Source of the DNA: Belliella baltica DSM 15883
Lineage (GTDB): Bacteria > Bacteroidota > Bacteroidia > Cytophagales > Cyclobacteriaceae
Assembly (NCBI RefSeq): GCF_000265405.1
Contig: NC_018010.1
Location: forward strand, 1,550,001 to 1,614,000
Reading direction: 5' to 3'
Length of the DNA: 64,000 nucleotides
In this document: positions 53,881 through 64,000 of the stretch, in pieces
Numbering within the stretch: position 1 is the stretch's first letter
Layout of the letters: every line of letters begins with the position of its first letter
The notes under the pieces: generated by a model
Told to the model about the DNA's origin: nothing
The model's input: only the letters and a program-made list of their open reading frames with translations
Databases searched by the model: none
Made by a program: the position numbers and the translations under genes

Positions 53881-54516
53881 TCAAGATGATTTTTTTCTAA
53901 AAATTATCACCCTTTTATGATCAGAAAATATAATTTGAAGACTATATTTTAAAGTTATCCACTTAAAAGTTTTTTCAGAATAAAAGCTAACATGTGTAGC
54001 ATCTTTGATATAATACCAAACATTGATGTTATTTAATCCAGGGTGGATTTCAGTCATAATAGAAAGGATCCCACCTACTTTTAAAAGGCCTAAGATTTTT
54101 TCAAATTCTTGATTTGGTTGATAAAAATGCTCCACACATTCAGTAGCAAAAATAAAGTCATAGGATCCTGCATCAATGCCTTCAGGAAAGAAAAAGGGGT
54201 CATAATTATCACATTGGATCTGGAAGGGTTGAAGGACATGACTGATGGCTGGACCAGGCCCACAGCCAAAATCTAAAGCTCGAAGATTTGGCTTCAAATA
54301 ATTTTTGATTGGCTCTATTGCTTGCATTAAAAATGATACGTAGCCTTTATATTGAGGGCCATTTTTATGCTTCTGATAATGTTCCTTTTCACCAGATCCA
54401 ATAAAATTTTGTTTAGGCTCTCTAAAAATGAAATCACATTCAAGACAGTGAGTAAATTCATTTTTAAACTCAAAGACTTGATTCGTGGAAAGACAAAGTG
54501 GACAGCTGTGAAACAT
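53881..54516 (-). CDS. Class I SAM-dependent methyltransferase with N-terminal zinc ribbon
   Basis: 211 residues. CPLC...HCLEC near the start (residues 5-30) forms a rubredoxin-like zinc site. ALDFGCGPGPAISHVL is motif I, YDPFFFPEG motif II, and DFIFATECVEHFYQP is characteristic of the TPMT/Methyltransf_11-23 group with N-terminal zinc. The substrate is unknown. Next to envelope and sugar genes only loosely. Confidence 0.9.
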   Translation of the reverse strand: MFHSCPLCLSTNQVFEFKNEFTHCLECDFIFREPKQNFIGSGEKEHYQKHKNGPQYKGYVSFLMQAIEPIKNYLKPNLRALDFGCGPGPAISHVLQPFQIQCDNYDPFFFPEGIDAGSYDFIFATECVEHFYQPNQEFEKILGLLKVGGILSIMTEIHPGLNNINVWYYIKDATHVSFYSEKTFKWITLKYSLQIIFSDHKRVIIFRKKSS

Positions 54517-54750
54517 TTGTTAAAATTGAAGAAAAAAAATAACACATCGGCAGCAATCCAAAGAACAAATTGTCTTTTGTCTTTAAATTGAATAGCTTTG
54601 CACCTTCTTTTCACCAAATCACAAGCCTCCAGGATGACTTGTACTCCACCCTGATATATAATTTTTAACCTAGATTACTCATTATCTTTTGATAAGGAGA
54701 TGTGCCTGAGTGCATTTCATATATTACATTCCTATTAAATTTATAAAACA

Positions 54751-56289
54751 ATGACACAGATGTTTTATCGCCTGTTTAAACCTACGCAGGCAAATCTGAA
54801 AGATGAAGTATTATCTGGGTTGACTGTAGCCTTGGCTTTAGTGCCTGAAGCAGTTGCATTTTCATTGATCGCTGGCGTAAGTCCATTGATTGGGCTTTAT
54901 ACTGCTTTTATCATTGGTTTGATTACTTCTATTTTAGGTGGTAGACCTGGGATGATCTCAGGAGCGACTGGAGCAATTGCTGTAGTTGTGGTAGCTTTAG
55001 TAGCTACTCATGGTGTAGAATACCTTTTTGCGGCTGTGATTTTGATGGGTCTGATTCAGATTTTGGTTGGTGTTTTAAAACTAGGAAAATTAATCAGACT
55101 AGTTCCACACCCTGTAATGTTTGGTTTTGTAAATGGTTTGGCAATAGTAATTGCCATGGCGCAGTTTGATCAGTTTAAATTCACTACTGCAACAGGTGCT
55201 GTAGAGTGGATGTCTGGTAGCCCACTCTACATCATGCTGGCACTTGTTGCTTTGACCATGATCATCATTAAATTTTTACCGAAGTTGACCAGTGCTGTTC
55301 CTTCAGCATTGGTGGCAATAACTACCGTATCCTTCATTGTGATTTTTGGAGGGGTTGATACCCGTACTGTTGGTGATTTGGCTTCGATCAGTGGAGGATT
55401 ACCAGAATTTCATCTTCCAATGGTTCCTTTGAATTTGGAGACTTTTATGATTATTCTTCCTTACTCAGCAATTATGGCTGGAGTAGGATTGATTGAGAGC
55501 TTGCTGACACTGACTTTGATTGATGAGATCACAGAAACTAGAGGACATGGAAATAAAGAGTGTGTAGCGCAAGGAGTGGCGAATCTTACCACTGGCTTTT
55601 TCGGTGGAATGGGAGGATGTGCAATGATCGGTCAATCTTTAATTAATGTCAATGCGGGAGGAAGAAACCGAATATCAGGAATTGTGGCTTCAGTAGGACT
55701 TTTGGTATTCATTCTTTTTCTTTCTACTTATATAGAAATGGTCCCAATGGCTGCATTGGTGGGACTGATGTTTATGGTGGCTATTGGAACATTCGAATGG
55801 GCTTCATTGAAAGTTTTTCGTAAAGTGCCTTTTCATGATGTTTTGGTGATGGTGATCGTGACTTTGGTAACTGTATTCTTACATAATCTTGCACTTGCAG
55901 TCTTGATTGGGGTAATTATTTCAGCTTTGGTTTTTGCATGGCAAAATGCTAAAATGATCCGTACAAGAAAACGAATAGACGAAAATGGGGTCAAGCATTA
56001 TGAAGTTTTTGGTCCCTTGTTTTTTGCCTCAGCGTTGACTTTCGGACAAAAGTTTGATCCCACTAATGATCCAGATGAAATTGTTATTGATTTTGCGGAA
56101 AGTAGAATTGTAGATCATTCAGGTATTGATGCCATTCATAAAGTAACTGAACGCTACCAAAAACTCGGGAAAACTGTTTACATCCGCCATTTGAATACCT
56201 CTAGCAAGGTCTTGTTAGAAAAAGCAGAAAAAATCATCAACGTCAATTACACGGATGATGATCCAAGTTTCAAAATTATTGTAGATTAG
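54751..56289 (+). CDS. SulP-family anion permease with STAS domain
   Basis: 512 residues with 11-12 helices from residue 20 on. [29 protein letters not shown] matches the SulP signature, and a STAS domain is at the C-terminus (about 425-512) with [21 protein letters not shown]. Transports sulfate, bicarbonate or other anions; these cannot be told apart. Followed by glycan genes at 30 bp, which may be read through. Confidence 0.92.
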   Translation: MTQMFYRLFKPTQANLKDEVLSGLTVALALVPEAVAFSLIAGVSPLIGLYTAFIIGLITSILGGRPGMISGATGAIAVVVVALVATHGVEYLFAAVILMGLIQILVGVLKLGKLIRLVPHPVMFGFVNGLAIVIAMAQFDQFKFTTATGAVEWMSGSPLYIMLALVALTMIIIKFLPKLTSAVPSALVAITTVSFIVIFGGVDTRTVGDLASISGGLPEFHLPMVPLNLETFMIILPYSAIMAGVGLIESLLTLTLIDEITETRGHGNKECVAQGVANLTTGFFGGMGGCAMIGQSLINVNAGGRNRISGIVASVGLLVFILFLSTYIEMVPMAALVGLMFMVAIGTFEWASLKVFRKVPFHDVLVMVIVTLVTVFLHNLALAVLIGVIISALVFAWQNAKMIRTRKRIDENGVKHYEVFGPLFFASALTFGQKFDPTNDPDEIVIDFAESRIVDHSGIDAIHKVTERYQKLGKTVYIRHLNTSSKVLLEKAEKIINVNYTDDDPSFKIIVD

Positions 56290-56318
56290 GGGTTTGTTTT
56301 AAATCAACAATTCAGCCT

Positions 56319-57161
56319 ATGTCTCGATTAGCTTTGTCCATCTTACCTATCAAAAGAAAGTTGCAAAGTAAATGGAAGTCTCTGAGATTTAATCTCAGTG
56401 CTTCCAATAACCCCTTATTTCTTGGGTTTTATAAATATTTCTATAACCCAAAAGAAGGTAGTCTAAGTGGATTCCTCAACTCCTATTCCTTGTCTAAGAA
56501 GCAGGAAGGCTTTACAGTAATTCAAATTGGGGCAAACGATGGAATTACACATGATCCTATTCATAAATTTATCAAAAGAGACAATTGGAAAGGCGTTCTT
56601 TTGGAACCTCAATCATTTGTTTTCAATCAATTTCTGAAGAAAATCTATTCCAAGAATAAAGGCATCGTAACGCTTTGTGCGGCTATTGGAGAGGAGGACG
56701 GTTCTCTACCAATTTATAAAATCGCTTTCTCTGATATGCGATGGGCAACTGGTTTGACTTCTTTTTCAAAAGAAAAAATTGAAGACGCTTTTCAAAATGG
56801 AATTGTTGAAATCAATTGTTCAAAGTTTGGAATTGAAATCCCTCAAGACAAAAGTAAATGGATTAGTGAGGAAGAAGTTGATGTCATCTCCCCAAAGACC
56901 TTGCTGGAAAAATACAATTTGTCAAAAATAGATCTTTTACAAATAGATGCTGAGGGTTATGATTTGGAAGTGATTCGCATTTTTGACATTCCAAATACCC
57001 AACCTGAGGCTATTATTTTCGAAAATGTAGGCTTAGCAGAAAGTGACTATCAGAATTACCTTTCGCACTTACAAGAAATGGGATACAATACCAGAAAGTT
57101 TGGACCAAACACTTTGGCTCTTAAGAAGAGTTATTCTCAATTTCAAAAATATTTTGCCTAA
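56319..57161 (+). CDS. FkbM-family methyltransferase
   Basis: 280 residues. VIQIGANDGITHDP (SAM motif I), GVLLEPQSFVFNQFLKK, and IDLLQIDAEGYDLEVI (FkbM hallmark) are present. N-terminal 50 residues basic, without a signal. FkbM enzymes methylate sugars of polysaccharides or glycolipids. Its stop codon overlaps the ATG of a glycosyltransferase by one base. Confidence 0.9.
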   Translation: MSRLALSILPIKRKLQSKWKSLRFNLSASNNPLFLGFYKYFYNPKEGSLSGFLNSYSLSKKQEGFTVIQIGANDGITHDPIHKFIKRDNWKGVLLEPQSFVFNQFLKKIYSKNKGIVTLCAAIGEEDGSLPIYKIAFSDMRWATGLTSFSKEKIEDAFQNGIVEINCSKFGIEIPQDKSKWISEEEVDVISPKTLLEKYNLSKIDLLQIDAEGYDLEVIRIFDIPNTQPEAIIFENVGLAESDYQNYLSHLQEMGYNTRKFGPNTLALKKSYSQFQKYFA

Positions 57162-57937
57162 TGGAGAAGGATTTGGTGTCTGTAGTGATTCCTTGTTACA
57201 ATCAAGGGAAGTACCTCAAAGAAACAGTTGATTCTGTTCTGGCTTCAACCTATAGACCTATCGAAATCATCATCGTCAACGATGGTTCTACTGACAATTC
57301 TTTGAGCATAGCTGAAGAGATAAAAGAAAACTATGCTGAAGTGAAGTTGCTTGATCAAAAAAACGGTGGTGTAGCAAAAGCTAGAAATTCCGGTGTCAGA
57401 TTGGCTTCTGGAGAATTTATTTTACCGCTTGATGGAGATGATAAAATTTCACCTCAATACCTCGAAAAAGCGATAGAGGTGTTGAAAAAAAAGGCTGAGG
57501 TAAAAGTAGTTTATTGCAAAGCTGTAAAGTTTAGTAATCAAGGAGAGAAACTCTGGAAATTAAAGCCTTTTTCAAGATATCAACTCGCTCGGGACAATAT
57601 GATTTTTGTTGCTTCCTTATTTAGGAAAAAAGATTTTGATGATATTGGAGGGTTTTCTGAAGATATGGTGATGGGGAGAGAGGACTGGGAGTTTTGGATC
57701 AAAATGTTAAAGAATGGAGGAGAAGTTGTGCAGCTTACATTTATTGGCTTTTACTATAGGCTGACCCCAGAAAGTAAGAGGAAAAAAACAGGGACAAATA
57801 ACAAAAAAAGACTAAGAATAGATTACCTCAATGCCAAGCATGCCGATTTTTTTGAACGCGAACTCCATGGCCCGCTCAGGTTTCAACGCACTTGGTCAAA
57901 ACCTTACAATATTTTGATGAAGTTTTTGGGCAAATAA
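57161..57937 (+). CDS. Glycosyltransferase family 2
   Basis: 258 residues. VSVVIPCYNQGKYLKETVDSVLAS (N-terminal beta strand and nucleotide-binding), VNDGSTDNS (DxS), and LPLDGDDKIS (DxD-type), with GREDWEFWIKMLKNG as the acceptor-region EDW motif. Inverting GT-A enzyme that probably adds a sugar to a surface glycan. Coupled to the FkbM gene (TAATG), a two-gene glycan modification unit. Confidence 0.92.
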   Translation: MEKDLVSVVIPCYNQGKYLKETVDSVLASTYRPIEIIIVNDGSTDNSLSIAEEIKENYAEVKLLDQKNGGVAKARNSGVRLASGEFILPLDGDDKISPQYLEKAIEVLKKKAEVKVVYCKAVKFSNQGEKLWKLKPFSRYQLARDNMIFVASLFRKKDFDDIGGFSEDMVMGREDWEFWIKMLKNGGEVVQLTFIGFYYRLTPESKRKKTGTNNKKRLRIDYLNAKHADFFERELHGPLRFQRTWSKPYNILMKFLGK

Positions 57938-58045
57938 AAATTGAGGCTGCTGATTTCATTTGGAGTCAGTAGTTTTTGACTCAAAGTATTTCAAGATTAA
58001 CCAAAGTAAGTAAAATTTAAATTTTTTAGTTTCCTATCCTCTATG

Positions 58046-59224
58046 TTATTTTGAATTTGAATCACTTTTGAATTTTAACGCTTCAGCTCTCCAAAATGCT
58101 TCAAAGTTTTTTTCCTCAATATCGAAAATCAAACAGAGGTTTTTAATTAACCTTTCATCATTTTGTGGAACTGTCAACAATTCATTGACCAACGCTACAC
58201 CACCTTTTTCAAAAGCTGCATGGCAAAGGATGGCACCCGAAGTGTAGAATGATGCATATTCCCAACCCCATTTTTTATTTATAATCTCCAAAAAAGTTAC
58301 AGCCTCATTTCTTGACAAAGCATTTGCAAAGATTTTGGCACTTTCACCAAAGCTAATTCCACCTTGCCCTCCCTTCCATGTAGCAAAACCTTCTTCTAAT
58401 AAACTGTGCCTATCAAATTTAGGGACTATCAAGTGAATAAATTCGTGAGGATAATATTCTGAACCAAATCCACTCATTAGAATTCTATTTTCATTGAAGC
58501 CAATTCCAGTTGTATAACCTGCAAAGAAGAAGTCAAAATTTAAAAGCTGCCCTAATTCGTCACCATTTTGAGTAATATAATAGTCAAAAGGCTCATAGTC
58601 TGGGAATTCAAACTCTTCGATTATGCTTTGGCAAAACTCACCAGCCTTTTCAGCCATGGATTGATTGAAAGTATGGTTGGAAGGGTAGATAAAAGTAATT
58701 TTACCTATTTTCTTTTTCGCCCAATCGGCTGTTAAGATGGGTAAGGAGTTTTTTAATTTCCAGGACTTGTCTTCTTTTATAGCATACAACTTTTGGATTG
58801 CCCAAGGATCAGATTTGCTATACTCACCTTCAAGTCCATCAGCTGAATAGATTGTTCGAATGCTGTAATTTTCACCTTCTTTTGTGATAGATAGAATTTT
58901 AGGCTTAAAATATTGTAAAAGGTCCTTGGAAGGGAATTGATATAGAAGTGCTCTAGAAAGATCAAAATCTCTATAAATTTCTTTTTCTTCTTTATTCCAG
59001 TTGTTATTATCGGAGATTTTGTCTGGTTCTGTGTTCAAATAGTTTGTCCAAAGACTAGCAATTTCTTTAACTTCAGTATTGGTCATATCAACCCTTGAAT
59101 GAACCGCCACTTCGATTTTTTCAGTAGATGCAGTAGTCGTCTCCTCTAGAGTCAGGGTTTTATTCTCTTGCTTTTGACAGCTAAAAAGTCCAAAAAAAGC
59201 AAGGATTATAGGAAAATATTTCAT
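58046..59224 (-). CDS. Lipoprotein with peptidase-MA-like zinc site
   Basis: 392 residues. Lipobox LFSC (Cys16). The zinc motif HEFIH is at residues 260-264 (PHEFIHLIV) and a Glu 14 residues after the second His (LLEEGFATWKGG, Glu278) completes a gluzincin-type site of the peptidase-MA family. A well-conserved ITFIYPSNHTFNQSM strand precedes. No assigned activity in the literature known to me; likely an outer-membrane or periplasmic metallopeptidase. Confidence 0.8.
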   Translation of the reverse strand: MKYFPIILAFFGLFSCQKQENKTLTLEETTTASTEKIEVAVHSRVDMTNTEVKEIASLWTNYLNTEPDKISDNNNWNKEEKEIYRDFDLSRALLYQFPSKDLLQYFKPKILSITKEGENYSIRTIYSADGLEGEYSKSDPWAIQKLYAIKEDKSWKLKNSLPILTADWAKKKIGKITFIYPSNHTFNQSMAEKAGEFCQSIIEEFEFPDYEPFDYYITQNGDELGQLLNFDFFFAGYTTGIGFNENRILMSGFGSEYYPHEFIHLIVPKFDRHSLLEEGFATWKGGQGGISFGESAKIFANALSRNEAVTFLEIINKKWGWEYASFYTSGAILCHAAFEKGGVALVNELLTVPQNDERLIKNLCLIFDIEEKNFEAFWRAEALKFKSDSNSK

Positions 59225-59593
59225 GATTGTAAATTTTCTTAGACCAAGTTAAGGATACTTTTTAGGTTACCCGATTTCTAATCTGCAAAGATTTATTCAA
59301 ATTATATAAGTCTGTTTTTTCAGATATAGGATTCAAATAAAAAGTGAATCTTTGAGCAAGTGAAGCTTGAATAATGAAGAAAAATTAACCTATTTTAAAT
59401 TATCTTTCAAACTGATGTGGATTGGCAAAAAAAATAGTGATTCTGCTCTAGCAATCTATACTTTATTTACTCAAGAAGGCAACGTTGATACAAAGGTATT
59501 TGCTCTCTATTTATAAAAGATATGGTCTAAAGATCATTGAGTCAAATACATTAATTTTCATGTTGCAATAAAATCTCCGAAATAAATTCAAAT
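59225..59593. other. Gap without recognised features
   Basis: 369 bp between the divergent peptidase-like and xerD genes. AT-rich throughout; no repeat family word, terminator or clear promoter was found. Confidence 0.4.
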
Positions 59594-60496
59594 ATGTCCG
59601 ATTGGACTTCTTATCTCAAGCGATTTCAACATTATCTCAAAATCGAAAGGTCTTTGAGCAAAAACTCCATTTTGGCTTATCAGCAAGATATGACAAAATT
59701 GATTCGCTATATGGAAACAAGTTTCCCCGAAATTAGTCCATTACAAGTTCAACTTCAGCATCTTCAATTTTTTATAAATGGATTAGCTGAGCTTGAGATT
59801 TCTGAATATACACAAGCCCGAATTATTTCTGGAATTAAAGCTTTCTACAAATTTTTGATGTATGAAGATTTGATTTTCGAAGATCCAGCGCAGCTGCTCG
59901 AAGCCCCTAAACTTGGAAGGAAATTGCCTGATACGCTAAGCTATCACGAGATTAGCCAAATCCTAGATGGAATTGAGCTGGGGTATCCCGAAGGACATAG
60001 AAACCGAGCTATGTTAGAAATTTTGTATTCCAGTGGCTTACGCGTTTCTGAATTGACTGAATTGAAAATAGGAAATGTTTACGCAGACATTGGCTTTTTG
60101 AGAGTGATCGGAAAAGGGAATAAAGAAAGGCTAGTACCTGTAGGAAGAGATGCTTTAAAGTATTTAAAAATATATTTGGAAGAATTTCGTGTTCATCTGA
60201 ACATCGCCAAAGGCCAAGAAGAATATGTTTTTCTCAATCGAAGGGGTAAAAAACTGACTAGAGTAATGGTTTTTTTGATCATTAAAAAGCAAGTGGAGGT
60301 TATTGGACTTAAAAAGAATGTAAGTCCACATACTTTCCGACATAGTTTCGCAACACATTTGATAGAAGGCGGTGCAGATCTCCGAGCAGTACAAGAAATG
60401 CTCGGTCACGAAAGTATTACGACCACCGAGATTTATACGCATTTAGATAGAGACTATCTACGTCAAGTGCTCAATGAATTTCATCCGAGGAAATGA
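59594..60496 (+). CDS. xerD: Tyrosine recombinase XerD
   Basis: 300 residues. Core-binding N-terminal domain (about 1-95) and a catalytic domain with Arg150 (SSGLRVSEL), Lys174, His246-x-x-Arg249 (HTFRHSFATHL), His272 (LGHESITTTEIYTH) and nucleophile Tyr281. Length and lack of flanking transposon features support XerD of the dif/FtsK dimer-resolution system. An ftsK gene is found 2 kb downstream. Confidence 0.94.
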   Translation: MSDWTSYLKRFQHYLKIERSLSKNSILAYQQDMTKLIRYMETSFPEISPLQVQLQHLQFFINGLAELEISEYTQARIISGIKAFYKFLMYEDLIFEDPAQLLEAPKLGRKLPDTLSYHEISQILDGIELGYPEGHRNRAMLEILYSSGLRVSELTELKIGNVYADIGFLRVIGKGNKERLVPVGRDALKYLKIYLEEFRVHLNIAKGQEEYVFLNRRGKKLTRVMVFLIIKKQVEVIGLKKNVSPHTFRHSFATHLIEGGADLRAVQEMLGHESITTTEIYTHLDRDYLRQVLNEFHPRK

Positions 60497-61177
60497 TTAC
60501 AACGCAAATTTCACGGCTATACTTGGCTGAATCAAATGAAAAGCTGTATTTCTTGGACTCAATGTTACATTTCCCTGATCGTTGTAACTCGCGTCTCCTT
60601 CCGTAAGGATGTTCATACTCCCAGTATTGACATAATTCACTCGCAATTCTAAAAAAGTCTCTTTGTTTTTATCCAAAGGAATCATCAGTCCACCACCTAT
60701 TTGATAGATCAATGCCCAATCTGCAAGCTCGGTTCCTGAAGAAAGCGGCTCTGAAATTCGATTTTCTCTCACCCTTGATCGGGTGTAAGCGTGAATTCCA
60801 CCAAACTGCCCTTCTACAAAAGGACGAACCCAAAATGGTGTTTCAGGCATTACTCTCACCATACCGGAAAGATATACCGCATTGTTATTTCTTCTGATTC
60901 GGAAACTCTGATCTGTACCATTGATGATATTATTGCTGCGGGTCATTGCTGTGCCATACCTGCTATAACCTAATTCTCCGCCAAGAAATATGGGTGTTTT
61001 TGGAATTTTAAATGAGCCACTGACACTGATTGACGGAAAAATCATGCTACCAACTTCCGATTGAAAATCTCCTGTTGGAATTCCTGCATTGATATGAATC
61101 CCTGCGATTTCGCTTTGACTGTAGGCGGTAAAGGAAAGAAGAAAAAAGAGACTGAGGAGAGAAATTGAATTTTTCAT
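60497..61177 (-). CDS. Outer membrane beta-barrel protein (porin-like, small)
   Basis: 226 residues; signal peptide to about residue 20 (AYSQSE). Aromatic-alternating strands (IFLGGELGYSRYGTAM; TPFWVRPFVEGQFGGIH; LELRVNYVNTG) and a C-terminal strand ending in AVKFAL make an 8-stranded barrel. PF13568-like. Function unknown. Convergent with xerD, with the stop codons adjacent (no gap), so both stops lie within 2 bp. Confidence 0.85.
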   Translation of the reverse strand: MKNSISLLSLFFLLSFTAYSQSEIAGIHINAGIPTGDFQSEVGSMIFPSISVSGSFKIPKTPIFLGGELGYSRYGTAMTRSNNIINGTDQSFRIRRNNNAVYLSGMVRVMPETPFWVRPFVEGQFGGIHAYTRSRVRENRISEPLSSGTELADWALIYQIGGGLMIPLDKNKETFLELRVNYVNTGSMNILTEGDASYNDQGNVTLSPRNTAFHLIQPSIAVKFAL

Positions 61178-61349
61178 AGAAATGATATTAAAGAGTAGAT
61201 AGACTTGGTATTTTTTACGTGAAAGTATATAGGAAGTTTAGTTAATGGTTTAAAATGCCCTTCTGTTATATTTCTTCCTGAATTTTCGATTTGCTTCGCA
61301 AAAGATTTTTAAATCCTGTAATTTAGCGCTGCAATTAAAATCCAACCAA

Positions 61350-62393
61350 GTGTACAAATCCATCATCAAGCCGATCCTTTTCCAAAAAAATGCAGAGTCC
61401 GCTCACCATTTTACTTTTTCATGGATCAAGAGAACCTTCAATCTGCCAATAGTCAAATCGTTTATTAGAAGTCAATTTGGACTTGAAGATTCCCGTTTGG
61501 AAAAAGAGGTGTTCGGCTTGAAATTCAAAAATCCTATCGGACTTGCAGCTGGTTTTGATAAAGATGCTAAGTTGATTGATGAAATGTCTATGTTGGGCTT
61601 TGGATTTATTGAAATTGGAACTTTGACTCCAAAGCCTCAAGAAGGAAATCCACAACCTCGACTTTTTAGACTTCCACAAGATGAAGCTTTGATCAACAGG
61701 ATGGGATTCAATAATGGGGGAGTTGAAGAAGCAGTGAAAAGATTGAAAAGTAGAAAATCAGATGTAATTATTGGGGGAAATATTGGCAAGAATAAATTAA
61801 CTCCAAATGAAAATGCTGTAGAAGATTATTTGATTTGCTTGGAAGCTTTACATCCTTATGTTGACTATTTTGTAGTAAATGTGAGCTCACCGAATACTCC
61901 TAATTTGAGAGATTTGCAGGAAAAAGAACCTTTGAAGCGACTCCTCTTGGCAGTCAAAGAAGCCAATGACAAAAAAGGTAAGCTAAAGCCAATTTTATTA
62001 AAAATTGCACCTGACTTAACAGATGGCCAATTGGATGATATTGTAGAGATCGTTCAAGAGACAAAAATAGATGGAGTGATTGCTACGAACACAACAATTG
62101 ATAGGAGTGGGTTGAAAACGGATGCTTCGCAAGTCGAATCTATCGGTGCAGGTGGTGTGAGTGGAAAAGTACTGGGGACAAGAAGTACAGAAGTTATTCG
62201 TTATTTGGCTGATAAATCAAACAGATCTTTTCCAATCATTGGAGTTGGAGGGATTTTCACAACTCAAGATGCCATTGAAAAATTGGAAGCAGGAGCAAGT
62301 TTGATTCAGGTTTACTCTGGAATGATTTATGAAGGTCCAGGAATGATCAAAAAAATCAAAAAAGGGCTTTTGTCACATTTCCAAAATCAATAA
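61350..62393 (+). CDS. pyrD: Dihydroorotate dehydrogenase (quinone), class 2
   Basis: 347 residues from a GTG start at 61350. [51 protein letters not shown] (catalytic Ser) and [15 protein letters not shown] are all present, and the N-terminal helix for membrane binding. Oxidises dihydroorotate to orotate with transfer to quinone; membrane associated. A GTG start is unusual but the sequence [11 protein letters not shown] fits the family from the first codon. Confidence 0.95.
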   Translation: MYKSIIKPILFQKNAESAHHFTFSWIKRTFNLPIVKSFIRSQFGLEDSRLEKEVFGLKFKNPIGLAAGFDKDAKLIDEMSMLGFGFIEIGTLTPKPQEGNPQPRLFRLPQDEALINRMGFNNGGVEEAVKRLKSRKSDVIIGGNIGKNKLTPNENAVEDYLICLEALHPYVDYFVVNVSSPNTPNLRDLQEKEPLKRLLLAVKEANDKKGKLKPILLKIAPDLTDGQLDDIVEIVQETKIDGVIATNTTIDRSGLKTDASQVESIGAGGVSGKVLGTRSTEVIRYLADKSNRSFPIIGVGGIFTTQDAIEKLEAGASLIQVYSGMIYEGPGMIKKIKKGLLSHFQNQ

Positions 62394-62453
62394 AATAGAA
62401 TTCTGTATATTTCGAATAAATCACTTTCACATCAAGATTGATAAGTTCAAATT

Positions 62454-64000
62454 ATGGCGTCATCGACCCCCAAGACAAATACTTTTAGAAAAAAAAATGA
62501 GTCTAGAGAAAAAGCTGGAGCGAAGCCTTCCAGAAAGTTTTCTTTAGAATTTATGAAAGATAAAAAAATCCCAATCACAATAGGAATAGTTCTTATAGTT
62601 TTGGGTTTGGTGATGTTTTTTGCATTCATAAGTTTCTTGTTTACTGGAGAAGCTGATCAAAGTACCTTATCAGAGGTAGACTTGGGTTTACGAGAAAATG
62701 CCACACAAACCAAGAACTGGCAGGGTTATTTTGGAGCTTATCTCGCAGAAGTTTTCATCAAAAGATGGTTTGGAATTGCTGCGTTTTTATTGCCTCCATT
62801 TTTGATTTTATTGGGCATCAAACTCACGTTTAAGTATAGATTTATCTCCTTAACGCGTTACAGCATATTTGCCATTTTCTTCACGCTGTGGATTGGTTTA
62901 TTGACTGGTTATATTGTTCAGCTAACTGAAGGATACTCAGCTCTGAATAACTTGAGTGGAGGCTTCGGTTATGAATTGGGGAAATTAGGAAATGACTTTC
63001 TAGGATGGGGAACTATAGCTCTGATCGCAGGTGCTTTATTGATTTTTGTTGTCTTTTTCTTCAATATTGATCAATTGAATTGGTTTTCAAATGCTGATAA
63101 ACACTTAGAAAATGAGGTGTCAAATGATGCAGATAATGAAGAAAGCGATATAGATGACACTGTATTAGAAAGTGATTTGAATGATGAATTTAAAGCATTG
63201 TACGGCTCCTCTGATGATGATATTGATGAATTAGAAAGTAAAAAAAATGATGATGGAAGTTCTTGGACAATCAACAAAAGTAAGGAAGATAAAAAGGCTA
63301 CACCAGAACTAGAATTCAGTATAGCAGGAGCCGAAGATTTGCCTGACGAAGAAGAAATTGAGGCTCAGGAAACGGAAGCAAAGAAATTTTCTGTAACTCC
63401 AGTAGGAGAAGAAAAAACAGCTGATGAAGTTTCAAATCTTGATCCTTATGATCCAACTTTAGACCTTCCAAAGTATCAATATCCTACGCTTGATTTGTTA
63501 AATGAATATGATGTCAAAAAAGTCACTGTAACACGCCAAGAACTAGAGGAAAATAAAAACAAGATTGTTGAGACCCTTGTCAACTTTAAAATAGGTATCC
63601 AAGAAATTAAAGCGACTATTGGGCCCACAGTTACTTTGTACGAAATAGTCCCAGATCCAGGAGTAAAAATTTCCAAAATCAAGAATTTGGAAGATGACAT
63701 TGCGCTAAGTTTGGCGGCTCTAGGAATTAGGATTATTGCTCCAATTCCTGGAAAGGGAACTATAGGCATTGAGGTTCCAAATAAGAATAGAGAATTAGTA
63801 CCTGCACGAGCAGTTTTAGGCACAGAAAAGTTTATGCACAGTGACAAAGACCTTCCTGTTGCTTTAGGGAAAACTATCTCTAACGAAGTTTTTGTAATGG
63901 ATTTGGCAAAAATGCCACACCTTCTGATGGCTGGAGCTACCGGACAAGGGAAGTCAGTAGGTTTGAATATGATTTTGGCTTCTTTGGTTTACAAAAAACA
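62454..64000 (+). CDS. ftsK: DNA translocase FtsK, 5' part
   Basis: About 515 residues visible; the frame runs off the right edge. N-terminal basic tail, four membrane helices (about 40-220), a long acidic linker (about 240-340), then the start of the motor domain: LPVALGKTISNEVFVMDLAKM and Walker A GATGQGKS near residue 495. FtsK pumps DNA at the septum and activates XerCD at dif. Close to xerD (2 kb upstream). Confidence 0.94.
   Translation, partial: MASSTPKTNTFRKKNESREKAGAKPSRKFSLEFMKDKKIPITIGIVLIVLGLVMFFAFISFLFTGEADQSTLSEVDLGLRENATQTKNWQGYFGAYLAEVFIKRWFGIAAFLLPPFLILLGIKLTFKYRFISLTRYSIFAIFFTLWIGLLTGYIVQLTEGYSALNNLSGGFGYELGKLGNDFLGWGTIALIAGALLIFVVFFFNIDQLNWFSNADKHLENEVSNDADNEESDIDDTVLESDLNDEFKALYGSSDDDIDELESKKNDDGSSWTINKSKEDKKATPELEFSIAGAEDLPDEEEIEAQETEAKKFSVTPVGEEKTADEVSNLDPYDPTLDLPKYQYPTLDLLNEYDVKKVTVTRQELEENKNKIVETLVNFKIGIQEIKATIGPTVTLYEIVPDPGVKISKIKNLEDDIALSLAALGIRIIAPIPGKGTIGIEVPNKNRELVPARAVLGTEKFMHSDKDLPVALGKTISNEVFVMDLAKMPHLLMAGATGQGKSVGLNMILASLVYKK

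Noticed and set aside
57963..57985. gagtca/tgactc hairpin after the GT2 gene as terminator
   Set aside because: Only a 6-bp stem with mixed composition and no clear T tract; too weak to list.
1..64000. CRISPR array, rRNA operon, prophage or integron
   Set aside because: No series of regular 25-40 bp repeats with unique spacers, no ribosomal RNA-like sequence and no phage structural genes were seen; xerD is the housekeeping recombinase.

Overview
The window looks like chromosomal DNA of a Bacteroidota bacterium, most likely order Cytophagales and an Algoriphagus-like member of Cyclobacteriaceae. The reasons are: a low-GC genome with weak Shine-Dalgarno sites and TTG / TAnnTTTG promoters; many short Bacteroidota lipoproteins; a type IX secretion (T9SS) C-terminal sorting domain; SusC/Omp28-style beta-barrel receptors; and the block CBS protein - NAD kinase - DUF6089 - uppS - bamA - two ompH genes. 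The genus is an inference from family content, not from a database search.

Layout. 1-2.4 kb: two M14 carboxypeptidase-like genes, the second of which has lost its zinc site. 2.9-3.8 kb: a PLP-dependent threonine/serine dehydratase. 3.8-8.9 kb: a decayed accessory patch. One six-bladed beta-propeller lipoprotein gene is split by two insertion sequences (IS1595/ISXO2-like and IS3/IS407-like). Both target duplications can be read, and removing both elements restores one frame of about 402 codons. A small secreted Cys-rich protein sits in front of it. A 3' fragment of an aminolevulinate/AONS-type transferase and a TetR gene with a stop codon and a frameshift follow. 8.9-16.2 kb: the outer-membrane biogenesis block on the minus strand. 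16.4-18.0 kb: yqeY-like, cvpA and pabA on the minus strand, divergent from pdxJ and an alpha/beta hydrolase. 20 kb: tRNA-Pro(GGG) with a terminator.

20.3-34.9 kb is mostly housekeeping. It holds a TRIC channel, a Kazal lipoprotein, a VWA/AAA ATPase pair, an orphan antitoxin-like gene, ndk, and nrnA followed by three FKBP-type lipoproteins. Next come an ICMT-like methyltransferase, a saccharopine/alanine dehydrogenase-like enzyme overlapping deoC, two unrelated head-to-head phosphate-transporter-like genes, tadA and superoxide dismutase. 35.0-40.8 kb is the most unusual region: a T9SS-exported subtilisin with a 4-bp-overlapping PrcB-like lipoprotein gene, a BsuPI-like lipoprotein, and two identical lipocalin-like lipoprotein genes in 752-bp direct repeats exactly 4847 bp apart. 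Each repeat ends in a stranded 21-codon relic of the same T9SS sorting signal.

41-43.5 kb: a TonB-dependent-receptor-like gene with a single in-frame TGA. 44.4-47 kb: an intact M14 peptidase. 47.1-47.8 kb: three tandem tiny PLDc_N membrane proteins. 48-64 kb: a TIGR01777 epimerase, ClC channel, MFS transporter, an unrecognised 348-residue protein, a methyltransferase, SulP permease, FkbM methyltransferase plus GT2, a peptidase-MA-like lipoprotein, xerD, an outer membrane beta-barrel, pyrD and the 5' part of ftsK. Several intergenic regions carry short dispersed repeats (accac...gtggt hairpins, tacaaagtaccaag, gtagatgcaatctac, a 54-55 bp minisatellite). No CRISPR array, rRNA or prophage was seen.
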